NCBI RefSeq assembly: GCF_900167125.1
Contig: NZ_FUYC01000003.1
Span: 124,001 to 188,000, forward strand
Length of the DNA: 64,000 nucleotides
Direction: 5' to 3'
Source: Paucidesulfovibrio gracilis DSM 16080
Lineage (GTDB): Bacteria; Desulfobacterota; Desulfovibrionia; Desulfovibrionales; Desulfovibrionaceae
Part shown: positions 17,603 to 26,211 of the stretch, one piece after another
Position numbering within the stretch: the first letter of the stretch is position 1
Layout: every line of letters begins with the position of its first letter
The notes under the pieces: generated by a model
What the model was told of the DNA's origin: nothing
Seen by the model: the letters and a program-made list of their open reading frames with translations, nothing else
Databases searched by the model: none
Position numbers and translations under genes: made by a program

Positions 17603-18373
17603 ATGAATAGTAAACAAATCCGAATCTTTATTGCGGCGCTTTGCCTGCTGTTGCTTGGCGCCTGCGCTATGCATAAGGGCGAAGTCATCCCTCAGCTGTC
17701 CTATGAGCAGCAGTTGGTGGATGGTTCGGCCAAAGCGGTTCGTGAAATGCGTGTGGCCAGTCGGCCCCGAACGTTCGATTATGCGTTGGATTGGGCACAG
17801 GGCGTGCTCATTTTTCCAAGTTATAAAAAGCAGCACTGGCTTTCCCGCGTGGAAGGGCGTGACGGCGTGCTGGTCGTCCGCGATGAACAAGGGAAATGGA
17901 GTCAGCCGGCGTTTTACAATATCAATAATGACGGGGACGGTCCCCAGCATGTCATGCAGGCGGGCATGCTGATCTACGTGTTCTTTGATCGGGAATTGTT
18001 GCTTGACGGATTGAGTTCCGGGTACAGGCTTCCCGAGGATATCGGCATGGTCGTGTCGCATGGAAATGGGACTGCCGAAGACTTCAATCTTGCGGAGGAT
18101 CTCTCCGTGCTGTTGTTTGTGGATTCTCCTGGAGAGCCGTTGGAGGGATCCTTTCTTACAGGGTGGATTTCCGCCCGGGCCACGCCCAATGAAGCGTATT
18201 ACGGAACGGATCCTGTGGCGCCAGCCACACTTGATACGCCCGCTTCGCCGGAAAATATTTTGCTGAAGGGCTGGTTTGCGCCTCGCCCTGTGACGCATCT
18301 GCATGAAGCTTTGAACAATGTGCCTCTGCCGGACCAGGATGCGGACTTGGCGATGGCGGCGTCCGGTATGTGA
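17603..18373 (+). CDS. SYLF (YSC84-like) domain lipoprotein, copy 1
   Basis: A 256-residue protein whose signal peptide ends with the lipobox LLGAC, so it is a predicted lipoprotein. The mature part carries the SYLF/YSC84 pattern: GVLIFP, a glycine-rich turn, GVLVVRDEQGKWSQPAFY and an aromatic strand with FFDRELLLDG. SYLF domains in eukaryotes bind phosphoinositides; bacterial members are lipoproteins of unclear function. An AGGAGG-like site (GGGAGG) precedes the ATG at 17603. The next gene is a diverged paralogue. Confidence 0.85.
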   Translation: MNSKQIRIFIAALCLLLLGACAMHKGEVIPQLSYEQQLVDGSAKAVREMRVASRPRTFDYALDWAQGVLIFPSYKKQHWLSRVEGRDGVLVVRDEQGKWSQPAFYNINNDGDGPQHVMQAGMLIYVFFDRELLLDGLSSGYRLPEDIGMVVSHGNGTAEDFNLAEDLSVLLFVDSPGEPLEGSFLTGWISARATPNEAYYGTDPVAPATLDTPASPENILLKGWFAPRPVTHLHEALNNVPLPDQDADLAMAASGM

Positions 18374-18434
18374 ACAACGGCGATTGGGAATATGTCCTCT
18401 TGCGTCGGGTAAAGGGCTGGGCTATCGTTTCGAT

Positions 18435-19229
18435 ATGAGTCGTAGAGGTTTTTTGTCAGGATTTATCGTTCGTGCGATACGCGGGGGCATTGTCCCGGCT
18501 GTTGTCTTGAGTTGTGTCCTGCTGGCCGCCTGTGCAGCTACGGGGTCGCATGGGTCCAGCCGAAACAGCCCTGCGTCCCCGCAACAACGCCTGGTTGAAG
18601 ACGCAGCGCGTGCCGTGACGGATTTGCGCGAAACTTCCCGTTATCCCGGCTTTGAAGAAGCGCTTGCACGTGCCGAGGGTGTACTGATTTTTCCAGAGTA
18701 TTTTCGGATGGCCTTTTTAGGCTCGCTGGCCGGGGGCAGCGGCGTCTTGCTTGGGCGGGACGCTTTCGGTCAGTGGAGTTCTCCGGCCTTTTATGAGATG
18801 GGGCGGGGCGGATTCGGTATGCAGGCTGGGATTTCTTCCGGTGCCTTGGTTTATTTATTTTTTGATCGGGACTATATGCTTAGCGGATTGGACCAGGGAT
18901 TTGATCTGGCCATGGATACGGATGTGGTGGTCTTTAGTTCCGTGGATCGGACCGGAGTCTCCAAACTCGCTACGCAACGTCCGGTGTTGTTGTACTCGGA
19001 GATGCTCGGCATGTATGCTGGTATTTCGTTTGATGGGGGATTCGTGCGCCCCGTTGCAGAAGCCAATGCCGGTTACTACGGTACAACGGAGGCTACGCCC
19101 GAGAGTATTGTGCGGCGCTGGCAACACTGGAATGCTGAGGCGGAACCGCTTTGGCAGGCGTTGACGGTGCAGGAGATCCCATGGGAAGAACCGATCTCCC
19201 CGTACAAGGTCTCGTCGTCGGTGGATTGA
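18435..19229 (+). CDS. SYLF (YSC84-like) domain lipoprotein, copy 2
   Basis: A 264-residue paralogue of the preceding gene, 61 bases downstream. The signal peptide ends with VLLAAC, a good lipobox. It repeats the family pattern: GVLIFPEYF, GGSGVLLGRDAFGQWSSPAFYEMG and YLFFDRDYMLSG. Unlike copy 1 it keeps the glycine-rich G-G-S-G turn of the canonical SYLF domain. The upstream ribosome site is weak, which fits translation coupled to copy 1. The pair ends at a strong terminator. A tandem duplication followed by divergence is the simplest history. Confidence 0.85.
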   Translation: MSRRGFLSGFIVRAIRGGIVPAVVLSCVLLAACAATGSHGSSRNSPASPQQRLVEDAARAVTDLRETSRYPGFEEALARAEGVLIFPEYFRMAFLGSLAGGSGVLLGRDAFGQWSSPAFYEMGRGGFGMQAGISSGALVYLFFDRDYMLSGLDQGFDLAMDTDVVVFSSVDRTGVSKLATQRPVLLYSEMLGMYAGISFDGGFVRPVAEANAGYYGTTEATPESIVRRWQHWNAEAEPLWQALTVQEIPWEEPISPYKVSSSVD

Positions 19230-19256
19230 TTTTAGGGAAGCCGAATGCGTTTACAG

Positions 19257-19290
19257 AAAAAAGGACGAAGTCAACGACTTCGTCCTTTTT
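19257..19290. terminator. Bidirectional terminator between SYLF pair and tRNA-His
   Basis: A perfect 10-bp stem (GGACGAAGTC / GACTTCGTCC) with a 3-base loop has six A bases before and five T bases after, so it can stop transcription from both sides. Confidence 0.85.
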
Positions 19291-19298
19291 GAATTCAG

Positions 19299-19376
19299 TG
19301 GGGTGGCTGGAGGGATTTGAACCCTCGGCCTTCAGGGCCACAACCTAACGCGCTAACCAACTGCGCCACAGCCACC
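19299..19376 (-). tRNA. tRNA-His(GTG)
   Basis: A cloverleaf with acceptor GTGGCTG/CAGCCAC, D-arm GCGC...GCGC, anticodon loop TTGTGGC (anticodon GTG), T-arm GGTTCAAAT and encoded CCA (19299-19301). Base 19376 supplies the extra G(-1) of histidine tRNAs, opposite C73. The remaining 185 bases up to murA (19377-19561) hold no gene that I can support. Confidence 0.97.
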
Positions 19377-19470
19377 ACATTTTTAAAGCATCACGCTGGC
19401 CCGATTGACACCGGCGCAGGACTGGGCCAAAAGAAACCCGCTGTCCACGTTTCGCCACGTGAGGAATGTG

Positions 19471-19499
19471 TCATTAACGAAGCTGGGCGGCTTGGTCAA
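19471..19499 (-). promoter_or_regulatory. Candidate promoter of tRNA-His
   Basis: On the minus strand TTGACC and TAATGA are separated by 17 bases. It lies about 95 bases upstream of the tRNA, so a long 5' precursor leader would result. Confidence 0.4.
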
Positions 19500-19561
19500 G
19501 TCTAAAATGCTTCAAAAGTCAAAATCGTCCGTGAGGACGTCAACATGAAACGGAAGGTTGC

Positions 19562-20812
19562 ATGGAAAAATTGGTGATCGAGGGCGGGAAACCGCTTCAG
19601 GGAACGATTCGCGTAAGCGGCTCCAAAAATGCGGCTTTGCCCATTCTCATGGCTTGTCTTTTGCCCGAGGGCGAGGTGCATCTCGGCAATGTCCCCCGTC
19701 TGCGGGATATTCATACATCTTTGCGTCTTCTCAATATCCTTGGTTGCGAAACCGACTTTTCCGGAAACGATGTCCGGGTGTTGGTGCGCGACCTCAAGAC
19801 CGAGGCTCCCTATGATCTGGTCAAGACCATGCGGGCTTCGGTGCTCTGCATGGGACCGTTGCTCGCGCTCAAGGGGGAGGCCCGTGTTTCTCTTCCCGGC
19901 GGGTGCGCCATCGGTGCGCGCCCTGTGGATCTGCATCTCAAGGCGTTGGAGCAGATGGGGGCGGAGTTCGAACTGTCTTCCGGGTATATTCACGGTCGGT
20001 GCGATCGGTTGCGGGGGGCGCATATTACCTTTGATTTCCCCACGGTGGGCGGTACGGAAAACCTGCTCATGGCGGCCAGCGTAGCCGAGGGGGAAACGAT
20101 TCTTGAAAACGCGGCCCGGGAGCCGGAGGTGCAGGATTTGGCGGAGTTCCTCAATGCCATGGGCGCGCGCATCAGCGGACACGGCACATCCGTCATTCGC
20201 ATTCAAGGCGTCACGTCCCTGCGAGGGGCGGAGTATCGGGTCATGCCCGATCGCATTGAGGCGGGAACCTATCTTGCCGCTGCGGCCATTTGCGGCGGGG
20301 ACGTCTTCCTGGAGGATTGTCCTTGCCGGGAACTGGACGCGGTTTTGTCCAAGTTTCGGGCCATGAACGTGAACCTGGAGGAGCAGGACGGGGGGCTGAT
20401 GGTCCGCCGCCACGATGCCTTACAGGGCGTTGATGTAACCACCCAGCCGTATCCCGGTTTTCCTACGGATATGCAGGCGCAGATCATGGCTTGTATGTGC
20501 CTAGCCGAAGGGGGCGGCGTGATTGAGGAAAAGATTTTTGAGAACCGTTTCATGCATGTGCTGGAATTGGTGCGCTTGGGGGCGGATATCCGTCTCAAAG
20601 GACGTTCCGCCATGGTGCGGGGTGTCTCCTCTCTGGTGGGTGCCCCGGTGATGGCCTCGGATTTGCGGGCCAGTGCGTCTCTTGTTGTGGCGGGGCTGGC
20701 CGCGGAGGGGCGAACCGATGTTTTGCGTATTTATCACCTGGATCGCGGTTATGAGCAGCTGGAAGAAAAATTGACCGCAGTGGGGGCTCGGGTCTGGCGC
20801 GAGCAGGAATGA
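19562..20812 (+). CDS. murA: UDP-N-acetylglucosamine 1-carboxyvinyltransferase
   Basis: A 416-residue enzyme for the first committed step of peptidoglycan synthesis: transfer of enolpyruvate from PEP to UDP-GlcNAc. It has the K22-N23 pair in SGSKNAALP and the catalytic cysteine C115 in [15 protein letters not shown], the residue that fosfomycin attacks. Length and two-domain layout fit MurA. GGAAGG precedes the ATG at 19562. comEC follows 25 bases downstream. Confidence 0.97.
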   Translation: MEKLVIEGGKPLQGTIRVSGSKNAALPILMACLLPEGEVHLGNVPRLRDIHTSLRLLNILGCETDFSGNDVRVLVRDLKTEAPYDLVKTMRASVLCMGPLLALKGEARVSLPGGCAIGARPVDLHLKALEQMGAEFELSSGYIHGRCDRLRGAHITFDFPTVGGTENLLMAASVAEGETILENAAREPEVQDLAEFLNAMGARISGHGTSVIRIQGVTSLRGAEYRVMPDRIEAGTYLAAAAICGGDVFLEDCPCRELDAVLSKFRAMNVNLEEQDGGLMVRRHDALQGVDVTTQPYPGFPTDMQAQIMACMCLAEGGGVIEEKIFENRFMHVLELVRLGADIRLKGRSAMVRGVSSLVGAPVMASDLRASASLVVAGLAAEGRTDVLRIYHLDRGYEQLEEKLTAVGARVWREQE

Positions 20813-20837
20813 TTCATCGCTTGACGGAGGGCGGGAC

Positions 20838-23324
20838 GTGTCGGGAAATACCCGTGATCCGTTGAATCCTCGGGAGGATTGTCGCAAGACGTTTTGTCCC
20901 GCCATCATGCGCAGGCAAATTCTGATTCTTGGATTTGCCTGCGGTATTGCCACAATTCGTTGGCCCCTGGCCGGGGTTGTGAGTTTGGCCGTCATGATCG
21001 TCGTATATGCACGATCATGGCGGCCTGTCTTTTTTTGGGCGGTTGTACTGCTGTGTTTTGCCGGTGGCTATTGGTATGCCGGGAATCAGTCTCCAAATTC
21101 CACGGATCAGTCGTTGGAGTTGCCCTCCGAGAAGGTGCAGCTTTCTGGAAAGATACGTTCCGTTACCGGGCGCCCAGGGAAACGGTGGCAAGTCGTGCTT
21201 GAGGATGCAGCGTTTGTGCAGGTGCCGGGTGCCTCCTCCCAACGGCTGGATGGCGGTGTGGTCTGGTATTGGCACCATGCGCCTTTTCGCCCTCGTCCAG
21301 GCCAATTCGTGACATTTCAAACTTCATTGAATCGGGTATCAGGGTTCGGCAACCCCGGCGCGTGGGACTACGGTTGGTATTGGCGTGCTCAAGGCGTGGA
21401 GTTCAGCGCCTATTGCAGCGGCATGAAACATGTGTCCTTCGATGCCCTGCCGGACTCTGTCCTGGGGGATTTTCGTGACACGTTGCGCCGGAACCTGCTT
21501 TCCATCACCCCGGAAGGGCAGGGGCGGGCCATGTTGCTCGCCCTGCTGATGGGGGATCGGTTTGAACTAGCTCCATCCACCATCAACCTGATGCGACAAG
21601 CCGGATTGTCGCACACGTTGGCATTGTCCGGGTTGCATCTTGGGTTTGTTGCATCGTTGGGCCTGATTTTAGCCTGGGGGATAGGGGCGTTGTTTCCCCG
21701 TATCTATTTGTGGATTCCCCGTCCCAAACTGGCTGTGTTGCTTGCCGCTCCTTTGGTTGCGGGGTATGTCTGGCTGGGGCAGGCTACCCCTTCCCTGGTG
21801 AGGGCGTCGCTTATGTTCGCGTTTTGGGGCGGGCTTCTTGTGTGTGGGCGTGGGCGCATTCTCCTGGATGGTCTTTTTCTGGCCGTATTGTGTATTCTCC
21901 TGATTTCCCCGCTGGCATTGTTCGATATTCGTTTTCAACTGTCAGTCGTTGCGGTGTCGGGCATCGCTTTGTTGTATCCCTTTGTACATTCCGTCTTGCC
22001 ACGAGGTGACGGATATCGCCGCATTGCGGCTTGGGCTGTGGGATTGTTGGGCGTAAGTTTGTGTGCAAGCGTAGCCCTGCTCCCGGTTACCGCGCATCTT
22101 TTTGGCATGATTACGCCGAATTTATTGATGAATCTTTTTTGGTTGCCCCTGCTGGGGCTTGTCGTCATGCCGTTGGGCATGGCCGGAATGATGCTAGGGG
22201 TGGTTTCTTGGGCCTCACCAGTGGCCGGGGTTTTATTGACCTCGGCTGCTATGCTTTTGGAATGGATGCTTGGAGTTGTCGAAGCGGTTGGAGCGGCTGG
22301 TATGCTGCCCATGTGGCGTCTTTTGCGACCTCTTTGGCCCGAGATGCTGGGCGCGGCTGTCGTTTTGATTTGTTTTATCCTGTTTAGCAGAGACTCCCGT
22401 TTCCTTCGCTGGCCGGTGCTGCTTTTGGGGTTGCTTTTGCTTTGGGGACCGCATTGGTGGGTGGGCTGGGAGGATGCCTCCCCCGAAGTGCGGCTGGAAG
22501 TCTTGGATGTTGGCCAGGGGCAGGCGTTGCTCATCCGACTCCCCGGAGGCGGCCGGGCGCTGGTGGATGGGGGTGGTCTGCGGAGCAGAACCCTGGAGGT
22601 CGGGCGTGACGTGGTGGCCCCATATCTCACACTGGGGAGACCTCCGAGGATCGGAACTATTGTCCTGACGCATCCGCATATGGACCATTACAAGGGACTG
22701 GTGCATCTCTTGGAGTTTTTTCAAGTCAAAAAGTTTTTTCACACGGGGCATTGGCCCGGCGGGCATTGGGGTGACGAAATGCAGGCCTTGCTGAAACAAG
22801 CCGGAATTGTGCCGCAGGTGGTTCGAACCGGCATGAGGATCGTTTTGGCTCCCGAGGTCGAATTGTTCACCCTTATGCCTCCAAAGGGAGAGGAACCACC
22901 GAGCACCAACGATGAATCCGTGGTGCTGCTTTTGCGATGGCAGGGGCGTAATCTGGCGTTGCTGCCCGGAGATGCTGAAGAATGGAGCCTGCGGCAAATG
23001 GTGGCGATGGAACGTGACTATTCCTGTCCTGTCTTAGTGTTGCCGCACCATGGGAGCGCAACGGGTGTCGTTCCGGAGTTTTATGAACGAGTGTCCCCGA
23101 AGCTGGGGCTTTGTTCCTGTGGCCGGTATGGGCGTACTCCGCTTCCTGCCCCGGAGTTGCTGGTTCTCCCTGCCATGCAGCGGACCCTCGTGGCGGATAC
23201 CGCCACTTACGGGCTGTTGCGGGTGTCGTGGTCCCGGCCGGACGCACATCCGAACTTGACGGTTGGACGTCCGTCCCGCAACATGCCGGTAGATACAAGA
23301 ATGGTTCGAATAGAGTTGCCGTGA
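20838..23324 (+). CDS. comEC: ComEC/Rec2-type DNA uptake channel protein
   Basis: An 828-residue inner-membrane protein. It has an N-terminal DUF4131-type region with two membrane helices (about 25-75) and a soluble OB-like part, a central Competence domain with many membrane helices (about 215-530) and a C-terminal metallo-beta-lactamase domain (about 555-800) with HPHMDH. ComEC transports single-stranded DNA into the cytoplasm during natural transformation, and the C-terminal domain is thought to degrade the other strand. Start is GTG 20838 behind a GGAGG site. Other competence genes are not in the window. Confidence 0.93.
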   Translation: MSGNTRDPLNPREDCRKTFCPAIMRRQILILGFACGIATIRWPLAGVVSLAVMIVVYARSWRPVFFWAVVLLCFAGGYWYAGNQSPNSTDQSLELPSEKVQLSGKIRSVTGRPGKRWQVVLEDAAFVQVPGASSQRLDGGVVWYWHHAPFRPRPGQFVTFQTSLNRVSGFGNPGAWDYGWYWRAQGVEFSAYCSGMKHVSFDALPDSVLGDFRDTLRRNLLSITPEGQGRAMLLALLMGDRFELAPSTINLMRQAGLSHTLALSGLHLGFVASLGLILAWGIGALFPRIYLWIPRPKLAVLLAAPLVAGYVWLGQATPSLVRASLMFAFWGGLLVCGRGRILLDGLFLAVLCILLISPLALFDIRFQLSVVAVSGIALLYPFVHSVLPRGDGYRRIAAWAVGLLGVSLCASVALLPVTAHLFGMITPNLLMNLFWLPLLGLVVMPLGMAGMMLGVVSWASPVAGVLLTSAAMLLEWMLGVVEAVGAAGMLPMWRLLRPLWPEMLGAAVVLICFILFSRDSRFLRWPVLLLGLLLLWGPHWWVGWEDASPEVRLEVLDVGQGQALLIRLPGGGRALVDGGGLRSRTLEVGRDVVAPYLTLGRPPRIGTIVLTHPHMDHYKGLVHLLEFFQVKKFFHTGHWPGGHWGDEMQALLKQAGIVPQVVRTGMRIVLAPEVELFTLMPPKGEEPPSTNDESVVLLLRWQGRNLALLPGDAEEWSLRQMVAMERDYSCPVLVLPHHGSATGVVPEFYERVSPKLGLCSCGRYGRTPLPAPELLVLPAMQRTLVADTATYGLLRVSWSRPDAHPNLTVGRPSRNMPVDTRMVRIELP

Positions 23325-23467
23325 TGTATACGTTTTTTGACAGCTTATCCGATATCAGTGCTTGCGCGGATGGGGAAGGTATGTCATGAAAACCTGCCGG
23401 AGGCTGGAACGTACGGTTTTTGTCAATGGTTTGCCGGAGCGGATCAGGCTGCCGCTCGGGAGGGGAA

Positions 23468-24310
23468 GTGTATATACGTTGTTGGGGGGCTCGGGGATCC
23501 ATTCCCGTTTCCGGACCCGAATATATCAAGTATGGCGGGGATACGGCCTGTCTTGAAATACGAACCGGGAACAGTGACTCCGTCGTTATTGTGGATGCAG
23601 GGTCTGGGGTGCGGCCGCTTTCCAATTCGCTTATTCGCGAGGAGCGGCGGGAGTATACTTTTTTATTCACACATGCCCATTGGGACCATATCCTGGGCTT
23701 TCCTTTCTTCAAACCGCTGTACCTTCGTGACAGCGTCATAGACCTTTACGGTTGCCCCACAACCCAGGGAAATATGCAGACGTTGCTGGCTCGTACCATG
23801 AGCGCTCCCTATTTCCCCGTTCCTTTTGATGAACTTCGCGCCGATATCCGCTACGGCGAATTTTGCCGGGATGCCATGATGCTGGACGGCATGCGCGTGG
23901 AGTGCATACCGCTCAGCCATCCCAATATGGGGGTTGGTTTTCGCTTTAGCGAAGGGGATACGTCCTTTGTCTTTTTAACGGATAATGAGTTGGGGCATGT
24001 CCATCGTGGCGGACGGGACTTTTCGGAGTATGTTGCGTTTTGCGCCGGGGCCGACCTGCTTTTGCATGATGCCGAGTACCTTCCAGAGGAATATCCACAA
24101 CGAAAAGGGTGGGGACATTCCTCATTCGACCAGGTCGTAGAGCTGGCCTTGGCAGCCGACGTCGGGACGCTGGGACTCTTCCATCATAACCAGGATCGCG
24201 TGGATGCTGATGTGGACGATATTGTCGCACGGTGTCGGGCGCTCTTGGTGGAACGTGGATCCGACATGAAGTGTTTTGGGGTTTCCCAGACCTGGACCAC
24301 CAGGCTTTGA
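23468..24310 (+). CDS. Metallo-beta-lactamase-fold hydrolase
   Basis: A 280-residue soluble protein with the metal-binding motif THAHWDH (about residue 75), LSHP, FLTDNE and LLLHDAEY, and a late FHHNQDR. The N-terminus RCWGARGSIPV is typical of a subgroup of RNase Z/PhnP-like MBL proteins. I chose GTG 23468 because GGGAGG sits 4 bases upstream; in-frame TTG 23420 or ATG 23426 would add low-complexity residues. The substrate is unknown (phosphodiester is likely for the subgroup). A lone receiver gene follows 95 bases downstream. Confidence 0.85.
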   Translation: MYIRCWGARGSIPVSGPEYIKYGGDTACLEIRTGNSDSVVIVDAGSGVRPLSNSLIREERREYTFLFTHAHWDHILGFPFFKPLYLRDSVIDLYGCPTTQGNMQTLLARTMSAPYFPVPFDELRADIRYGEFCRDAMMLDGMRVECIPLSHPNMGVGFRFSEGDTSFVFLTDNELGHVHRGGRDFSEYVAFCAGADLLLHDAEYLPEEYPQRKGWGHSSFDQVVELALAADVGTLGLFHHNQDRVDADVDDIVARCRALLVERGSDMKCFGVSQTWTTRL

Positions 24311-24405
24311 GCGATTGTCCGAGCTTGCTTTTTGGGAATAAACATGAGATTTTCCTGCTGGCCGCGAAGGACCGGCCAGACGCAACCAGAGTAAGAGGGG
24401 GACCA

Positions 24406-24816
24406 ATGCGGGCCTTGATCGTTGACGACGACTTCTATTCCAGAAGCATGCTGCACGATATGCTGCGTACCGTTGCCTACTGTGATATCGCCGTGAATGG
24501 CGAAGAAGCGGTCTACGCCTTCAAGCAATCATTGGAGAATCAAACCCCGTATGATTTGGTCTGTCTTGATTTGGTCATGCCGGAAATGGACGGACAACAA
24601 GCACTTCGGGAAATTCGGGCATTGGAGACGGAGTACGGTACGCACCCGACGCAGGAGACCAAGGTCATCGTCATAACGATGCTGGATGATAAGAAGGAAA
24701 CGCATGACGCGTTTTTCCTTGGCGGTGCAACCTCCTACCTCGTCAAGCCTGTTGAGCAGGACAAGCTGCTTGCGGAGCTGCGCAGTCTGAAGCTCTTGGA
24801 TGAGGTGGAAAGCTGA
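24406..24816 (+). CDS. Stand-alone CheY-like response regulator receiver
   Basis: A 136-residue single receiver domain with the acidic pocket D7-D8-D9, phosphoacceptor D55 in CLDLVMPEMDG, the threonine near 93 (VIVITMLDD) and the lysine of YLVKPVE. No output domain or linker is present, so it must act by protein contact, like CheY or Spo0F. The ribosome site is AGAGGGGG ahead of the ATG at 24406. No histidine kinase gene is adjacent. Its neighbour is the MBL-fold protein, which may be a functional partner (inference). Confidence 0.92.
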   Translation: MRALIVDDDFYSRSMLHDMLRTVAYCDIAVNGEEAVYAFKQSLENQTPYDLVCLDLVMPEMDGQQALREIRALETEYGTHPTQETKVIVITMLDDKKETHDAFFLGGATSYLVKPVEQDKLLAELRSLKLLDEVES

Positions 24817-24916
24817 TTTCTTTTTCGGTTTCATTCTTCATTTCCGGGCAGGGTCGGGCAATCCGGCCCGCGGAAAACGCCGTCCGCATCGCTTTCCCAC
24901 GCCTTTTTCCCCCAAC

Positions 24917-24934
24917 GCCCGATACGGGCTTTTT
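24917..24934 (+). terminator. Short terminator before the PSP1 gene
   Basis: GCCCG/CGGGC with a 3-base loop, followed by TTTTT and a second T-rich stretch. It would end the receiver transcript, 19 bases before the PSP1 start. Confidence 0.5.
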
Positions 24935-24952
24935 CCTTTTGTAGAGAACACA

Positions 24953-26107
24953 ATGAGTCATATACTTGGTGTTAAATTTACTGACTATGGTCAGGTGTAC
25001 TATTTTTCCTCGGGAGCCTTTGTCGTGGACAAGGGCCAGGACGTCATCGTGCGCACGGAACAGGGCATGGGGCTGGGGAAAGTCGTCACCAAGGAGCCGT
25101 CTCAGGAAGAAACCGAAGACCGATACACTCCTATTTATCGGTTGGCCAACGAAGAGGATCAGAAGGTTCAAGCCGATAATGCGGAATTGGCGCGCTCGGC
25201 TTTTCGGTTTTGCAGAAAATGTGTGCAGAAACGCAGCCTTGAAATGAAGCTGGTCGATGTTGAGGTCTTTTTCGATCGCAGCAAGATGATTTTTTATTTT
25301 ACGGCACCGGGACGCATTGATTTTCGTGAACTGATTAAAGACTTGGTGCGGGAGTATCGGACCAGGATTGAATTGCGGCAGATCGGTGTGCGGCATGAAA
25401 CCCAGATGCTCGGTGCGCTGGGAAATTGTGGCCAGATGTGCTGTTGTCGCCGCTTTATGCGGAAATTTGTTCCAGTGACCATCAAGATGGCCAAAGAGCA
25501 AAATCTTTTTTTGAATCCAACCAAAATTTCAGGCATTTGCGGACGGCTGTTGTGCTGCCTTAGCTTTGAGCAGGATGCCTACGAAAGCTTTCACCGAGAA
25601 TGCCCGAAGACCGGCAAGCGGTTTTCCACCTCGTTAGGATTGGTCCGGGTCATTCGTTCCAACTTTTTTAAGAAGACTCTGACGGTATTGCTTGAGGATG
25701 GATCCGAACGGGAGTTGGAACTTGACGAATGGCACGAGATCGTGAACAAGCCTCCCAGTGAAGAAACATTGGCGCAGCAGGAAGCGGCCAAGCGGAACGG
25801 CCGAGGACGGCAGAATTCCCGTGGTGGTGGACGAACCAGATCCAGGGCGCCTCGTTCCGGTCAGGGCCGGAAGGGGACGGATTCCCGCGGCAACAAGCCC
25901 GAGACCGAGGTGCGCGGAGGCAAGGGCGGGGCAGACGATGCTCAGAGCAGCGAGGGGGCGGGGAGGCCCGCCAAGCCGGTGTCGCAGGAGCGACCGGAAA
26001 AAAATGGGGCCGCCGGAGAAACCAAAAAAGGACGCTCCGGTCGCAAGCCACGTCGCCGCAGAAAAAAGACACGCCCAAATAAAAAATCAAACAGTACAGG
26101 TGAGTGA
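24953..26107 (+). CDS. PSP1-domain protein (RicT/YaaT-like) with basic tail
   Basis: A 384-residue protein. Residues about 1-230 form the PSP1 domain, with cysteine-rich GNCGQMCCCRRF (about 160) and CGRLLCCLSFEQDAY (about 198) that match the RicT/YaaT family. In Bacillus, RicT works in a complex with iron-sulfur clusters on RNA processing and phosphorelay control. Residues about 270-384 are a low-complexity tail rich in Arg, Lys and Gly (for example RGRQNSRGGGRTRSR), typical of RNA binding. Start is ATG 24953. metG follows 104 bases downstream. Confidence 0.9.
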   Translation: MSHILGVKFTDYGQVYYFSSGAFVVDKGQDVIVRTEQGMGLGKVVTKEPSQEETEDRYTPIYRLANEEDQKVQADNAELARSAFRFCRKCVQKRSLEMKLVDVEVFFDRSKMIFYFTAPGRIDFRELIKDLVREYRTRIELRQIGVRHETQMLGALGNCGQMCCCRRFMRKFVPVTIKMAKEQNLFLNPTKISGICGRLLCCLSFEQDAYESFHRECPKTGKRFSTSLGLVRVIRSNFFKKTLTVLLEDGSERELELDEWHEIVNKPPSEETLAQQEAAKRNGRGRQNSRGGGRTRSRAPRSGQGRKGTDSRGNKPETEVRGGKGGADDAQSSEGAGRPAKPVSQERPEKNGAAGETKKGRSGRKPRRRRKKTRPNKKSNSTGE

Positions 26108-26211
26108 GGGCTTGGCGCGCAGTGTGGCGCCACGCCGGAACGTCCGCCTTTTCCCTATACAAGCACGGTGTATTGTTTCAAGCGACAAGGAAATACGCCA
26201 AGGAGATTCCA

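Noticed and set aside
19502-20413. 303-residue minus-strand frame opposite murA
   Set aside because: Shadow of murA; product lacks any motif.
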